DNA from: JAMQKA01 sp034521835 | GTDB lineage: Bacteria > Bacteroidota > Rhodothermia > Balneolales > Balneolaceae | Direction of reading: 5' to 3' | DNA length: 64,000 nucleotides | Assembly: GCA_034521835.1 (NCBI GenBank) | Contig: JAXHMA010000004.1 | Location: 434,001-498,000, forward strand | Part shown: piece after piece, positions 36,668 to 47,217 of the stretch | Layout: each line of letters begins with the position of its first letter | Numbering within the stretch: the stretch's first letter is position 1 | Notes under the pieces: model-generated | Told to the model about the DNA's origin: nothing | Seen by the model: the letters and a program-made list of their open reading frames with translations, nothing else | Database searches by the model: none | Made by a program: the position numbers and the translations under genes

Positions 36668-37147
36668 ATGAAACGCTTCAATCTTTTACTCTTTCTGTTT
36701 TCTGTTTTTGCAATCGGGATAGCTTCAATTCCAGCCTTGGCTTCGGCCCAGCATCAATCCAACAACGCCGTTATTTCTGCCATAAAAGATGGTGATGTTG
36801 AACGGCTTTCTTCATTAATCATCAACGGGGCGGATATCAACCAAAGCAACAAACAGGGCTTTACCCCTCTGATGGAAGCCTCACGTACTGGAGATAGTAA
36901 AATCGTGGAACTAATTTTAGCTCATGATCCACAGGTCAACGCTCAAAATAATGCCGGTGGCACTGCTTTAATGCTGGCTGCCAAATACGGACACACCCAC
37001 ACCATTGCCCAACTGTTAGAGTATGGCGCAGATCCCATGATCGTCAACAATTTTGGCAACAAAGCCAGTGATTTTGCCATGGCTTACAACCAGACCTCCG
37101 CCTACAAAAAACTAATGGAAGCCGAGAGAGCTTTCGGAAAGTTGTAA
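36668..37147 (+). CDS. Exported ankyrin repeat protein
   Basis: The 159-residue protein has a signal peptide (LLLFLFSVFAIGIASIPALASAQ). Three ankyrin repeats follow at about 39-148, e.g. NKQGFTPLMEASRTGDSKIV and AGGTALMLAAKYGHTHTIAQ. It is a periplasmic protein-binding module with unknown partner. A good terminator follows. Confidence 0.88.
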   Translation: MKRFNLLLFLFSVFAIGIASIPALASAQHQSNNAVISAIKDGDVERLSSLIINGADINQSNKQGFTPLMEASRTGDSKIVELILAHDPQVNAQNNAGGTALMLAAKYGHTHTIAQLLEYGADPMIVNNFGNKASDFAMAYNQTSAYKKLMEAERAFGKL

Positions 37148-37227
37148 TAGGTTCCATTTCTACACTAAAAAATTTACAGGTTATCACATAGATAATTTAC
37201 CTATGGGCATGAAAAATCATGATTGAG

Positions 37228-37258
37228 TCCGCCGTATTATATATGCGGCGGATTTTTT
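37228..37258 (+). terminator. Rho-independent terminator after the ankyrin gene
   Basis: TCCGCCG (37228-37234) pairs with CGGCGGA (37246-37252), with an 11-base loop, followed by T6. Confidence 0.85.
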
Positions 37259-37382
37259 ATACCTCTCTTTTAAGCCCCGCATCCACCCCTTAAAACATCC
37301 TATCTCAGATTGTGCTTCAGTCGATACATTCTTTTATATTAGATTCAGATATTAATCGCTCTCGAACTGATGACCACCGCCT

Positions 37383-37964
37383 ATGCCTAGTATAATTTTG
37401 GGGATTGATCCTGGCTCAAGGAATACCGGCTATTCGATTCTCACCGAAGAAAATGGATCGCTTAAAGCATTACGATGCGATACCATCCGCCTTGCCGATA
37501 TTGACGAGCATTCCGAACGCCTAAAAGTGATTTATGATCGCGTCACCAAGCTGATAAAATCATTCAATCCCACACACCTGGCGGTAGAAACCCCCGTTTA
37601 TGGCGTTGACCCCCTGGCGATGCTGAAACTGGGTCGGGCGCAAGCGGCCATCATCCTGGCAGGGGCCAATCACAACATTCCGATTACCGAGTATTATCCC
37701 AAAGAGGTGAAAAAATCGATTACAGGTAACGGCAACGCCAGCAAACAGCAGGTGGCCTTTATGCTGCAGAAAACCGTCTCCATGCCCAAAGAAAAGCTTT
37801 CAAATGATGCCACAGATGCCCTGGCCGTGGCTTGGTGCCACCTGATGAAGATGAGTAGCATTGAGGGCCAAATCCCCAAAGGGAAGAAAAAGGGTCATCA
37901 AAACCACAGCAAAGGAAGCTGGGCGGAGTTTGTAGAGCAAAATCCCGATCGGGTGAAGGATTAA
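37383..37964 (+). CDS. ruvC: Crossover junction endodeoxyribonuclease RuvC
   Basis: The 193-residue protein begins with the RNase H-fold motif ILGIDPGSRNTGYSIL (catalytic Asp). It contains AVETPVYGVDPLAMLKLGRA (catalytic Glu), and the last acidic pair is in SNDATDALAVAWCH. It resolves Holliday junctions with RuvAB; ruvA follows 41 bases downstream, probably in one operon. A basic tail of ~25 residues extends past the usual end. Confidence 0.95.
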   Translation: MPSIILGIDPGSRNTGYSILTEENGSLKALRCDTIRLADIDEHSERLKVIYDRVTKLIKSFNPTHLAVETPVYGVDPLAMLKLGRAQAAIILAGANHNIPITEYYPKEVKKSITGNGNASKQQVAFMLQKTVSMPKEKLSNDATDALAVAWCHLMKMSSIEGQIPKGKKKGHQNHSKGSWAEFVEQNPDRVKD

Positions 37965-38005
37965 AGAACCAGCGACAATCTTCCTTTTAACTGAAACCAG
38001 ATTTT

Positions 38006-38612
38006 ATGATAGCATATCTAAAAGGATTATTAGCCGATAAACATCAAGAGTTTTCCATTATCGATGTTGGCGGCGTGGGCTATGAAGTTGAAATTTCTAC
38101 ACAGACTTTTGAGCAGCTTCCCGCCGAAGGCACAGAATTGAAGTTGTTGGTCTATCATCATATTACCGACAACGATCAGCGGCTGTTCGGGTTTGCCACC
38201 GCCGATGAAAAGGAGCTGTTCGAGCTGCTGATTACCGTCAAAGGTGTTGGACCAAAACTGGGCCTCACTATTCTTTCAGGGCTGCCGGCAACGCAAATTA
38301 TCACTGCCCTGGTTCAGTCGGATAAAGATGCCCTCACTGACATCACCGGCATCGGTCAAGAAAACGGCCGAGCGTATGATCCTTGAACTGAAAGATAAAA
38401 TCAGCGACCTCTCCATGGATATTAGCGTATCAGATGGAAGCTCAACTTCTTTGCCCGACAGTTTAAAGGAAGAGGCTATATCTGCACTGGAATCGCTCGG
38501 TTTCAGAAAAAGAGACGCAGAAAAAGCGGTGAAAGCAGCGGCCAAAGAGAACGGATCCTATGACGACCTGCAACAGCTGGTCAAAAATTCGCTGGCGATG
38601 CTTAATAAGTGA
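38006..38612 (+). CDS. ruvA: Holliday junction helicase subunit RuvA (frameshift near 38357)
   Basis: The N-terminal frame has the OB fold (MIAYLKGLLADKHQEFSIID, GYEVEISTQTF) and the first helix-hairpin-helix (ELLITVKGVGPKLGLTIL). It stops after DITGIGQENGRAYDP. The next frame supplies KKTAERMILELKD, the rest of domain II, and the RuvB-binding domain III (EEAISALESLGFRKRDAEKA). Removing one base in GGTCAAGAAAAC restores GIGKKTAERM, giving ~201 residues, the normal length. Confidence 0.93.
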
Positions 38613-38628
38613 CTGGATTGGCAATCTA

Positions 38629-39093
38629 TTAATGAAGATAGGTGTCACTTTCCTGGAGCCCAATTTTTTGCAAATGTCGGCTAGTTGCTCTTTTTCCTTG
38701 CGTGTAAGCACGGAGAATTCCTCTTTGATGGCTTCCAGGTGTTTGGGAAAGAACGATTCAATAAAAGATTTGCCTTCATCGGTCAGGTGAATGAGCACAG
38801 ATCGGCGGTCATCGGGATCGCGGTGGCGTTCCACATATCCGCAGCGTTCCAGGTTGTCTATCACCATCGTAATATTGCCGCCACTTTTAAGCAGCTTTTC
38901 GCCAAGCGATTTCTGGTTCAACGGACCGAGATGCAGTCAGGGCTTCCAGCACTCCAAACTGGCTGACGGTGATATCAGCGTCAGCCAGGTGGCGATTCAG
39001 GCGGGTGTTAATCGATTCGCTGGCACGCGTCATCTTGATAAATGCATTCAGCGTAGCCTTTTCCTCGTCGGTCCCTTTGTAGTGCGTGCCCAT
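38629..39093 (-). CDS. MarR family transcriptional regulator (two probable frameshifts)
   Basis: The N-terminal frame (MGTHYKGTDEEKATLNAF, ITVSQFGVLEAL) and the winged helix frame (GPLNQKSLGEKLLKSGGNIT, ERHRDPDDRRSVLIHLTDEG) are separated by one extra base near 38930. The second frame runs antisense into ruvA to 38463. An A6 run near 38675 probably lacks one base; with it the protein would end CKKIGLQESDTYLH at 38629, a normal MarR end 16 bases from ruvA. The two genes would then be convergent. The ligand is unknown. Confidence 0.78.
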
Positions 39094-39185
39094 AATTGCT
39101 TCTGGCTGTCAGTTGCCCCTTCCGTTTATATCCTAATAAATATATTGGTTTTTCCGGGAATACCACCCGCCGGAGAATTTTACCT

Positions 39186-40407
39186 CTATTTCGATTTGAG
39201 ATAGCAGAAATTACGCTTGCCTACCTTAAGAACAAGTTCAGTATCATCCTCAAACTCAACCACATAACTTTTGTCGGTTATTTTCTCATCATCAATGGAG
39301 ACGCCGCCCTGTTTCATAAGGCGCTTGGTCTGACCGTTGCTTTCTGTAAATCCGGTATCCGCAATGATATCCAGCAGGCGAACCTCGGAGCCGGCTTCAT
39401 ACTCAAAAGTAGGTGCTTCGTCGGATATCTCTTTGTTGATTACAGTCTGCTCAAAATGCTGACGGGCCTCTTTGGCCGCCTGTCCGCCGTGGTACATAGC
39501 GGTGATGGTAAAAGCGAGATCGTGCTTGGCGTTGCGCGGGTCTTCTTCGGCCTTCTTCTTGTATTCAGACAGCTGCTCGACCGGAACGTCGGTGATTAAC
39601 TCAAACCATGGATAGATAAGATCATCAGGAATGGAGAGCACTTTACCGTACATATCGTTTGCATCTTCCGTAATACCGATATAGTTATCGTAGGATTTTG
39701 ACATTTTCTTGGTCCCATCCGTGCCCACCAGCAGGGGCATCATCAGGCATATTTGGGGCGCCTGTCCGTCATTTTTTTGAAGGTCGCGGCCCACTAGCAG
39801 ATTGAACTTCTGGTCGGTACCACCCAGCTCTACATCAGAGTGAAGATGCACAGAATCCTGACCCTGTGCCAGCGGATATAGGAATTCGTGCAGTGAAATG
39901 GGTTCATTCGCTTCGAAGCGCTTTGAGAAATCATCCCGCTCAATCAGTACGAGCTACCGTTAGTTGAGATGCCAGTTTGATGACATCTTCAAACTGCATG
40001 GAGCCGAGCCACTCGGAGTTGTAGACGATCGTTGTTTTCTCCTCATCCAGAATTCTAGTGGCTTGGTCGAGATAGGTGGAAGCATTATCCTTGATCTCAT
40101 CCGCAGAAAGGGCCGGCCGGGTTTCGTTTTGGCCGGTGGGGTCGCCAATCATCGCGGTAAAGTCACCGATAATCAGGATTGCCTCGTGCCCAAGATCCTG
40201 GAACTGGCGCAGCTTCCGTAAAATAACAGAGTGCCCCAGGTGCAGGTCCGGCCGGGTGGGATCACAGCCCAGCTTAATTTTGAGAGGCTTGTTCTTTTTT
40301 CTGGATGTTTTAAGCTTTTCAATAAGCTCATCTTCGGGAACGATCTCTACCGTCCCCCGGCGGATCACTTCCAGTTGCTGGTCAACAGGTGAAAAAGACA
40401 TGGACAA
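39186..40407 (-). CDS. tyrS: Tyrosyl-tRNA synthetase (frameshift near 39950)
   Basis: The class I synthetase signatures are in the two frames: LGCDPTRPDLHLGHSVILRK (HIGH-type) in the first, and VGTDGTKKMSKSYDNYIGI (KMSKS) in the second, with LGGTDQKFNLLVGRDLQK for tRNA/ATP contacts. The C-terminal S4-like domain ends the protein (LMKQGGVSIDDEKI). The break at QLTVARTD-stop / ERDDFSKRF is cured by one base. Corrected length is about 406 residues. As an essential single-copy gene it must be intact in the cell. Confidence 0.94.
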
Positions 40408-40565
40408 CTAATTTTTTGATATAGTGAGTAGTATTACTGTTTGTTTTATACCATCAATTACAGAGGAGAAAATCCAAATTACATATCCCAAATTCCAGAA
40501 AATATCCGCCCATCAGCGCCGTCGGTTTGTGATTAGAAACTTAATAGGCTAGAATTATCAGTTCT

Positions 40566-41129
40566 CTAATCAAGCATGGGAAAATCTTTTATAGGGTTGT
40601 ATTCATCCAGCGTTTTTTTGATCGTCTCAGAAAAATTTTCAGCCCCAGGGTATACCGAAGCTACCGCATCATAGGCCAGCGGTGCAAAATAAACGACCGT
40701 AGAATAGGTCATGGATTCCTGCCGGCTCTGTTCCGAGGGTTGATTAAATCCCGCAAGAATAAGGAGTACAGCACTTACCAGTATTCCACTCTTAATGAAG
40801 CCGAATGCCATACCGGAAAGCCGGTTTATAAAATTCAGGTTCACGGCTTCAAGCGCCTTTTTAAACAGGTGAGCTACAACCTGTACTGCGGCTATGGTCC
40901 CAATAAAAATAAAAGCTCCCGCAATGAAGGGAATGTAAGAGCCATCACCGCTAAAATATGGCCTGATAATAGCGGTTGCTGTTTCCATGTACTCAAAAGT
41001 TAGGAACACGGCCAGGATAATACCGGCAATACTGAAAACCTCTTTAATAAAGCCGTTAACAAATCCCCGATACCCAAAAAAGAGCAGTGGAAACAGTATA
41101 ATCAGGTCGAGCAGATTCATAGCACTCAT
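40566..41129 (-). CDS. CvpA family membrane protein
   Basis: The 187-residue protein has four membrane segments, starting LLDLIILFPLLFFGYRGFVNGFIKEVFS and including the family element AVNLNFINRLSGMAFGFIKSG. CvpA proteins are linked to colicin V production in E. coli and to envelope homeostasis elsewhere. The yqeY gene lies just upstream on the same strand (10 bases), likely in one transcript. Confidence 0.85.
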   Translation of the reverse strand: MSAMNLLDLIILFPLLFFGYRGFVNGFIKEVFSIAGIILAVFLTFEYMETATAIIRPYFSGDGSYIPFIAGAFIFIGTIAAVQVVAHLFKKALEAVNLNFINRLSGMAFGFIKSGILVSAVLLILAGFNQPSEQSRQESMTYSTVVYFAPLAYDAVASVYPGAENFSETIKKTLDEYNPIKDFPMLD

Positions 41130-41139
41130 GGCAGATCTT

Positions 41140-41595
41140 TTAGGACAGCTCTTCCTTAACCACCTTGCTAACCAGGCTGCCTTCGGCTTTGCCTTTCAGT
41201 TCGCTCATCATGACACCCATCACTTTACCCATGTCCGCCATGTTTTCAGCGCCCAGCTCCTCGATTTTTTGGCGTGCCACATCGCGCACTTCTTCTTCGC
41301 TGAGCATCTCTGGCAGATAGGATTGAATGATTTCCAACTCCGCTTCTTCCTTCTTGACCAAGTCTTCTCGATCGCCTTCCCGAAACTGCTCGATCGATTC
41401 TTTTCGCTGCTTGGCCGCTTTCATCAATACTTCAATAACCTGCTCGTCAGAAAGTGTGGCCTCGCCGCCTTTCCTTTCGCTGATCTCCCGTTCGAGGAGC
41501 TTGGATTTCAGAGAACGCAGAACGTTCAACCGGTTTTGCTCCTTGTTTTTCATTGCGGATTTAAGATCAGCCAGTATCTGTTCTTGGATAGTCAT
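41140..41595 (-). CDS. GatB/YqeY domain protein
   Basis: The 151-residue protein opens TIQEQILADLKSAMKNKEQNRL and has KEEAELEIIQSYLPEMLSEEEV and MADMGKVMGVMMSELKGKAEGS, the typical YqeY layout. This domain is shared with the tRNA-binding tail of GatB, so a tRNA-related role is likely but unproven. Confidence 0.92.
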   Translation of the reverse strand: MTIQEQILADLKSAMKNKEQNRLNVLRSLKSKLLEREISERKGGEATLSDEQVIEVLMKAAKQRKESIEQFREGDREDLVKKEEAELEIIQSYLPEMLSEEEVRDVARQKIEELGAENMADMGKVMGVMMSELKGKAEGSLVSKVVKEELS

Positions 41596-41638
41596 AGTGT
41601 ATAACCGGTTGTGATAGGATTAGAAGTGCAATGTACGC

Positions 41639-41672
41639 AAAAAAAAGGTTGCATCGCTATAGTGATGCAACC
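41639..41672 (-). terminator. Rho-independent terminator of the rpmB-rpmG operon
   Basis: Perfect 9-bp stem GGTTGCATC (41647-41655) / GATGCAACC (41664-41672). On the minus strand it is followed by T8 (41646-41639). It lies 29 bases after the DUF4295 stop codon. Confidence 0.92.
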
Positions 41673-41700
41673 ATAATCGAGGCTCGTAAAGCGTGGTGAA

Positions 41701-41874
41701 CTAGTTCTCTTTGTTCGCGCTGATAAATTCGCGCACGTTTTCTTCATCTACCATTGCTTCTTTAAAAGCATACTTGCCGCGCGTGGATTTGGTAGAGATA
41801 ATTACCTTAGCCATTTTGCGATGAGCGCCTTTCAGCTTCTGCGCTTCTTCTCCAAAAACTTGTTTCTTAGCCAT
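41701..41874 (-). CDS. DUF4295 family protein
   Basis: The 57-residue basic protein begins MAKKQVFGEEAQKLKGAHRK and continues MAKVIISTKSTRGKYAFKEA. Family members are short proteins found directly after rpmB-rpmG in Bacteroidota-related genomes and are suspected of ribosome association. Here the gene is 10 bases after rpmG and is followed by a strong terminator, closing the operon. Confidence 0.85.
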   Translation of the reverse strand: MAKKQVFGEEAQKLKGAHRKMAKVIISTKSTRGKYAFKEAMVDEENVREFISANKEN

Positions 41875-41884
41875 AACTCAATCT

Positions 41885-42049
41885 CTATTTAATTTCTTTG
41901 TGTACGGTGTGTTTTCTCAGAACCGGGTTGTACTTGCGTAACTCCAGTCGGTCTGGATTGTTCCGCTTGTTCTTCGTGGTTACATATCGAGAAGACCCCG
42001 GCTTTTCAGTGCATTCTAAAATAACCTGAACTCTATTTCCTTTAGCCAT
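41885..42049 (-). CDS. rpmG: 50S ribosomal protein bL33
   Basis: The 54-residue protein MAKGNRVQVILECTEKPGSS continues with YVTTKNKRNNPDRLELRKYN and ends HTVHKEIK, the typical L33 sequence. The zinc-binding CxxC pairs are absent (only one Cys), so it is the C-minus form. It lies 4 bases downstream of rpmB. Confidence 0.96.
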   Translation of the reverse strand: MAKGNRVQVILECTEKPGSSRYVTTKNKRNNPDRLELRKYNPVLRKHTVHKEIK

Positions 42050-42053
42050 AATT

Positions 42054-42299
42054 CTATACGTCTTTTAAGAGGGTTCCTTTTTTTCGTGCTTCCTTCAACA
42101 CTGCACTAATACCCTTCTTGTTGATCGTGCGCAGTGTTTTTGCGGATACTTTCAGCTCCACCCACTTGTCTTCCTCGGGAATATAAAACTTCTTCTTCTG
42201 CAGGTTTTGTTGGAAGCGATGCTTTGTCTTGTTGTTGGATTTAGAGGACCGGTATCCGTTCTGTGGCCCTTTTCCTGTAATGTCGTCTTTACGTGCCAT
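42054..42299 (-). CDS. rpmB: 50S ribosomal protein bL28
   Basis: The 81-residue protein begins MARKDDITGKGPQNGYRSSK, contains KTKHRFQQNLQKKKFYIPEE and ends ARKKGTLLKDV, matching bL28 with a normal length. It is the first gene of the rpmB-rpmG-DUF4295 operon. The 288-base gap to gyrB is divergent and should hold both promoters. Confidence 0.96.
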   Translation of the reverse strand: MARKDDITGKGPQNGYRSSKSNNKTKHRFQQNLQKKKFYIPEEDKWVELKVSAKTLRTINKKGISAVLKEARKKGTLLKDV

Positions 42300-42587
42300 A
42301 GTACTTCAAAAACGTTGTATTTATCAGTTTGGAAAGAGTTTGACAAAATAGATGTTATGTCGAAAAACATCAACGTTTCTTTTCTACCAAATATTTCCCA
42401 TAATCCACCTGCTACAACAGGCTCTGGTGCAGGCAGATCCAAACTGTCCAAACATTACGTATAGTCGATTAGAGCCTATATCTACAGGCTCGCCAACTAA
42501 ACCTATCACCTTCTTTGAATTGGCGCGCATAAACAGTATTTTCAGGCGTCAAAATGATGAATTTAACTACTATTCAACCCCTTATAT

Positions 42588-44521
42588 ATGGCTAAAGCAC
42601 AAGTATCGGATTACAAGGCGGAAAACATAACGGTTTTAGAGGGACTTGAGGCAGTACGAAAGCGGCCTGCGATGTACATCGGAGACGTGGGCCAGCGCGG
42701 ACTGCACCACCTAATAAACGAGGTAGTTGATAACTCAATTGATGAGGCTCTTGCCGGCTATTGTGATGAGATAGAAGTTATCATTAATGAAGATGGATCC
42801 ATAACAGTAGCTGATAATGGCCGCGGAATTCCGGTTGATGATCACCCCAAGCTGGGAATTCCGGCCGTTGAGGTGGTGCTTACCAAGTTGCATGCCGGCG
42901 GTAAGTTTGATAAAAATACCTACAAGGTGTCGGGGGGACTCCACGGGGTTGGTGTCAGTTGTGTGAATGCACTCTCTTCAGGCTTTCATGCCGAAGTGCA
43001 CCGCGATGGTAAAACCTATGAAATGAAGTTCGCCAAGGGTGGCGTGCTTGAACCGCTGAAAGAAACTGGAGAAACAGATAAAACCGGTACTATTATAACC
43101 TTTATGCCGGACCCCGAAATTTTTCCCCAGAGCCTGGAATTCAAGTATGATATCATTGCGGACCGGATGCGGGAGCTGGCGTTTCTAAATCCGGAAATTA
43201 CCGTATATCTGCGAGACGACCGAGATCCTGAAGATATTATCGAGGATACGTTTCACTATGAGGGGGGAGTAAAGGACTTTGTAAGCTATCTCAGACGAAG
43301 AACGCCAATCGTTGATGGAGGAGCCGATCTACATCCATGGTGAGGTTGACATGATTCCGGTGGAACTGGCCATTCATTACAACGATTCATATGCCGAAAA
43401 TGTCCACTCCTACGTTAATAATATTAATACGCGCGAAGGTGGTACCCATATTTCCGGTTTCCGGCGCGCGCTCACCCGTTCTCTGAAACGATATGCCGAA
43501 GATAACAACCTGCTGAAGGGCAAATTCAATATTTCGGGTGAAGATTTTCGTGAAGGAATGACCGCCGTGCTCAACGTGAAGGTCCCTGAGCCTCAGTTTG
43601 AGGGACAGACCAAAACCAAGCTCGGTAATTCTGAAGTACAGAGCGCCGTAGAAATTGCTGCTGTATGATCAGCTTAATGAGTATCTGGAACGTAATCCCA
43701 AGACGGCCAAAAAGATCCTCGAAAAAGTAATCCTTGCTGCAGAGGCCCGTGAAGCGGCGCGGAAGGCACGTCAGCTTATCCAGCGAAAAAGTGCGATGAG
43801 CGGTGGCGGACTGCCCGGTAAGCTGGCCGACTGTTCCATTAACGATCCTGAACACTGTGAAATTTACCTGGTGGAGGGCGACTCTGCCGGTGGCTCGGCC
43901 AAGATGGGGCGGAACAGAAGTTTCCAGGCTATTCTACCACTGCGTGGTAAAATTCTGAATGTGGAGAAAGCCAAGATCAACCGCATACTTGAAAACAATG
44001 AGATTCAGGCGATGATTACAGCGCTGGGTGCGGGTGTGGGACATGCCGAAGAGGACTTTGAGCTGGAGAATCTGCGTTATCACAAAATTATTGTTATGAC
44101 CGATGCCGATGTGGATGGTTCTCATATTAGAACGCTTCTGCTCACATTTTTCTACCGTTACATGAAACCGCTTATTGAGCATGGGCATGTGTATATTGCC
44201 ACGCCACCGCTCTACCGAATTACCGACAGCCGCGGCAATATTGAATATGCATGGGATGAAGAAACGCGGCAAAAACTTGTGAAAGAGCACAAGAAATCGC
44301 GATATAAATTTGACGTTTCCCGCTACAAGGGGCTTGGTGAGATGAATCCCGAGCAGCTCTGGGAAACCACGATGGATCCCGAAACGAGAACACTGCAGCA
44401 GGTCACTGTAGAAAATGCTGCTGCTGCCGACAAGCTGTTCTCCCGCCTGATGGGCGACGACGTACAGCCCCGGCGCGAGTTTATTGAAAGCCATGCCAAG
44501 TACGCCAACCTTGATGTATAG
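42588..44521 (+). CDS. gyrB: DNA gyrase subunit B (two frameshifts)
   Basis: Three overlapping frames make one protein of ~645 residues. Frame 1 holds the GHKL ATPase (RKRPAMYIGDVGQRGLHHLI, NGRGIPVDDH, GGLHGVGVS). Frame 2 (from ~43293) is the transducer domain with QTKTKLGNSEVQ. Frame 3 (from ~43660) is the TOPRIM domain with YLVEGDSAGGSAKMGR and DADVDGSHIRTLLLTF. Each shift is one base in a conserved stretch: an extra base in CTCAGACG, and a change in the GCTGCTG repeat. gyrA follows directly, which favours gyrase over topoisomerase IV. An intact gene is required for life, so these are probable errors. Confidence 0.95.
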
Positions 44522-44619
44522 GTTTTAAAAATTTGACCCTCCGGGATTATGTGTTGTGGGAGGGCCATTCTCTTTTTAAGAACAAATTATTCAAACAGTA
44601 AACCAGAAAAATCTACTAA

Positions 44620-47077
44620 ATGGCCCGAGAGAAGATTGTTCCAATTTCGATAGAAGAAGAAATGAGGTCATCGTATATCGACTATTCGATGTCCGTTATT
44701 GTTTCGCGCGCGCTACCTGATGCGCGGGATGGCCTTAAACCTGTTCACCGACGTGTTTTATACGGGATGAGTGAACTGGGGATGCTTCACAACCGGAATT
44801 ACAAGAAAAGTGCCCGTATTGTCGGTGAGGTGCTGGGTAAGTATCACCCGCACGGCGACTCTGCCGTGTACGATACTATCGTTCGCATGGTGCAGGATTT
44901 CTCTCTGCGATATCCACTGGTTGACGGGCAGGGAAACTTTGGTTCGATCGACGGAGACAACGCTGCGGCGATGCGGTATACCGAGGTTCGGATGCAGCGC
45001 ATTGCCGAGGAGATGCTCACTGATCTTAACAAGGATACGGTCGATACGCAACCCAACTTTGATGACACGCTCCAGGAACCGACCGTCCTGCCGAGTATGC
45101 TCCCCAACCTGCTGATTAACGGCGCCTCCGGAATTGCGGTAGGAATGTCTACCAACATGGCGCCTCACAATATCACGGAAGTGATTGACGGAATCCTGGC
45201 ATACCTGGAAAATCCCGATATCGAAATCAGCGAGCTGATGGAACATATCAAAGCTCCGGATTTTCCGACGGGCGGTATCATTTATGGATATGATGGCGTG
45301 AAAGAAGCCTACGAAACGGGTCGCGGTAAAATTACCATGCGCGCCCGGGCTACTACCGAAGAACTCCGCGGCAATCGCGAGCAGATTGTAGTGAATGAGA
45401 TACCGTACCAAGTCAATAAAACCACGCTGATCGAGAAGATTGCAAAGCTCGTACAAAACGACAAGATTGAGGAGATTTCCGAGATTCGGGATGAATCCGA
45501 TCGTGAAGGCATGCGGATCGTCATTGTGCTGAAGAGGAATGCCAACACGGGCATAGTCCTGAATCAGCTCTACAAATACACCCAGATGCAGCAGACATTT
45601 GGCGTCATCAATATTGCATTGGTGAAAGGGCGCCCCGAGCTGCTGAATCTGAAAGAATTGATCTACCATTTTGTTGAGCATCGCATCGACGTTATTATAC
45701 GTCGTACGATTTACGACCTTGATCAGGCTGAGGCACGTGCTCATATTCTTGAGGGGCTTAAGATCGCCCTCGACGAGCTGGATGAAGTTATCCAGACTAT
45801 CCGGGCTTCTGACAGCCCCGATGAAGCCAACCGGGAACTTCGGCGGAAGTACGCCCTGACCGACATTCAGGCAAAGGCAATTCTCGATATGCGTCTCCAG
45901 AAATTAACCGGGCTTGAGCGGGGGAAGATCGACCTTGAGTATTCCGAGATTGCCGAAAAGATTTCCAATTACCGGGATATTCTCTCGAATCGCAGCCGAC
46001 AGACAGACATTATAAAAGAAGAGATCACTGAGCTGCAGGATCGCTATGGTGATGGTCGCAGAACACAGATTGTACATTCTGCCGACGACTTCAGCGTAGA
46101 GGATATGATCGCTGATGAAGACGTAGTGGTGACTATTTCCAACAAGGGATTTATCAAACGGATGCCGGTGAGCGGTTATCGCCGGCAGAAACGAGGCGGC
46201 AAGGGGATGAAAGGAACCTCCACGCGAGACGACGAATACGTTGAGCATCTGTTTGTAGCCACAAATCATAACTACATTCTTTTCTTTACGGAGAAAGGAC
46301 AATGTTACTGGCTCAAGGTTTATGAAATTCCGGAAGGTTCGCGCCTGTCACGCGGCCGGGCAATTGTGAACCTGATCGATATTGACAAGGATGATTCGAT
46401 CAAGACCTTTGTACCTGTTCAAACGCTCGATGATGAAGAGTATATCAACAACCACTACATCATGATGGCGACTAAGCAGGGGCAGGTTAAAAAAACTTCG
46501 CTCGAATCGTACAGCCGTCCGCGCCAAGATGGTATCATAGGAATTAATATTAAGGATGATGATTCATTGCTTGAAGCGGCACTGACTGACGGACAGAGCA
46601 ATATTATTCTTGCCAACCGCAAGGGACGAGCCATCCGGTTCCACGAGGATGAAGTGCGCGATATGGGCCGTAACACCACCGGTGTTAAGGGGATGGATAT
46701 CGGTAAAAATAACGAGGTTGTCGATATGGTTGTCGTCAAAAATACCCATGAAGCGACTGTACTGGCAATCTCAGAAAATGGATACGGCAAACGGTCACTG
46801 GTGGAAGACTACCGGGAACAAAAGCCGTGGCGGAAAAGGGGTAATCACACTTAAAGTCACCAAGAAAACCGGAGACCTTATCTCCCTGAAAGAGGTATCT
46901 GATATTGATGACCTGATGATCATTACCGAAAAAGGAAAAGTGATAAGAATGAATTGCGGCGGTATACGTACCATGGGCCGTAATACACAGGGTGTTCGCA
47001 TCATGCGTCTGGATGAGCAGGGACAGATCGCGGCCGTTACCCGTGTCGTCAATGAAGAAGCTGACGAGACGGTTTAA
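44620..47077 (+). CDS. gyrA: DNA gyrase subunit A (frameshift near 46820)
   Basis: The protein, ~818 residues corrected, has the breakage-reunion domain (SSYIDYSMSVIVSRALPDAR; catalytic Tyr in AAAMRYTEVRMQ) and a C-terminal beta pinwheel with a GyrA box (KRGGKGMKG). The frame breaks in an A run (CAAAAGC, one A too many) after LVEDYREQ; the next frame continues SRGGKGVITLKVTKKTG and ends EEADETV. The corrected reading is uninterrupted. Confidence 0.95.
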
Positions 47078-47103
47078 TAAAGAGCCGTTCAGATTTAATT
47101 TAT

Positions 47104-47130
47104 AAAGGCTCCCAACCCGGGGGCCTTTTT
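47104..47130 (+). terminator. Terminator after gyrA
   Basis: A stem AAGGC-TCCC / GGGG-GCCTT with a short loop is followed by T5, 27 bases after the gyrA stop. One or two mismatches occur in the stem. Confidence 0.75.
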
Positions 47131-47217
47131 TATTTTAAAGAAGATCTGGCAGGCAACGTTTAAAAATTAAATCTAATAAAGATAGACTAAGAGAGAGATT
47201 GTATCACGGCATCTATT

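Noticed and set aside
38463..38628. MarR protein extending antisense into ruvA
   Set aside because: The tail beyond CKKLG is not MarR-like; one extra A in a nearby A6 run gives a normal stop at 38629.
42588..44521. Programmed frameshifting in gyrB and other genes
   Set aside because: The shifts occur at many unrelated genes and different contexts, without common slippery heptamers plus structures; several are in plain homopolymers. Sequence error is simpler.
44758..45744. 328-codon open frame opposite gyrA
   Set aside because: It is the complement of conserved gyrA codons with no recognisable domain; an antisense shadow.
42588..47077. parE-parC (topoisomerase IV) instead of gyrB-gyrA
   Set aside because: The GyrA C-terminal domain carries a GyrA-box-like KRGGKGMKG, favouring gyrase.
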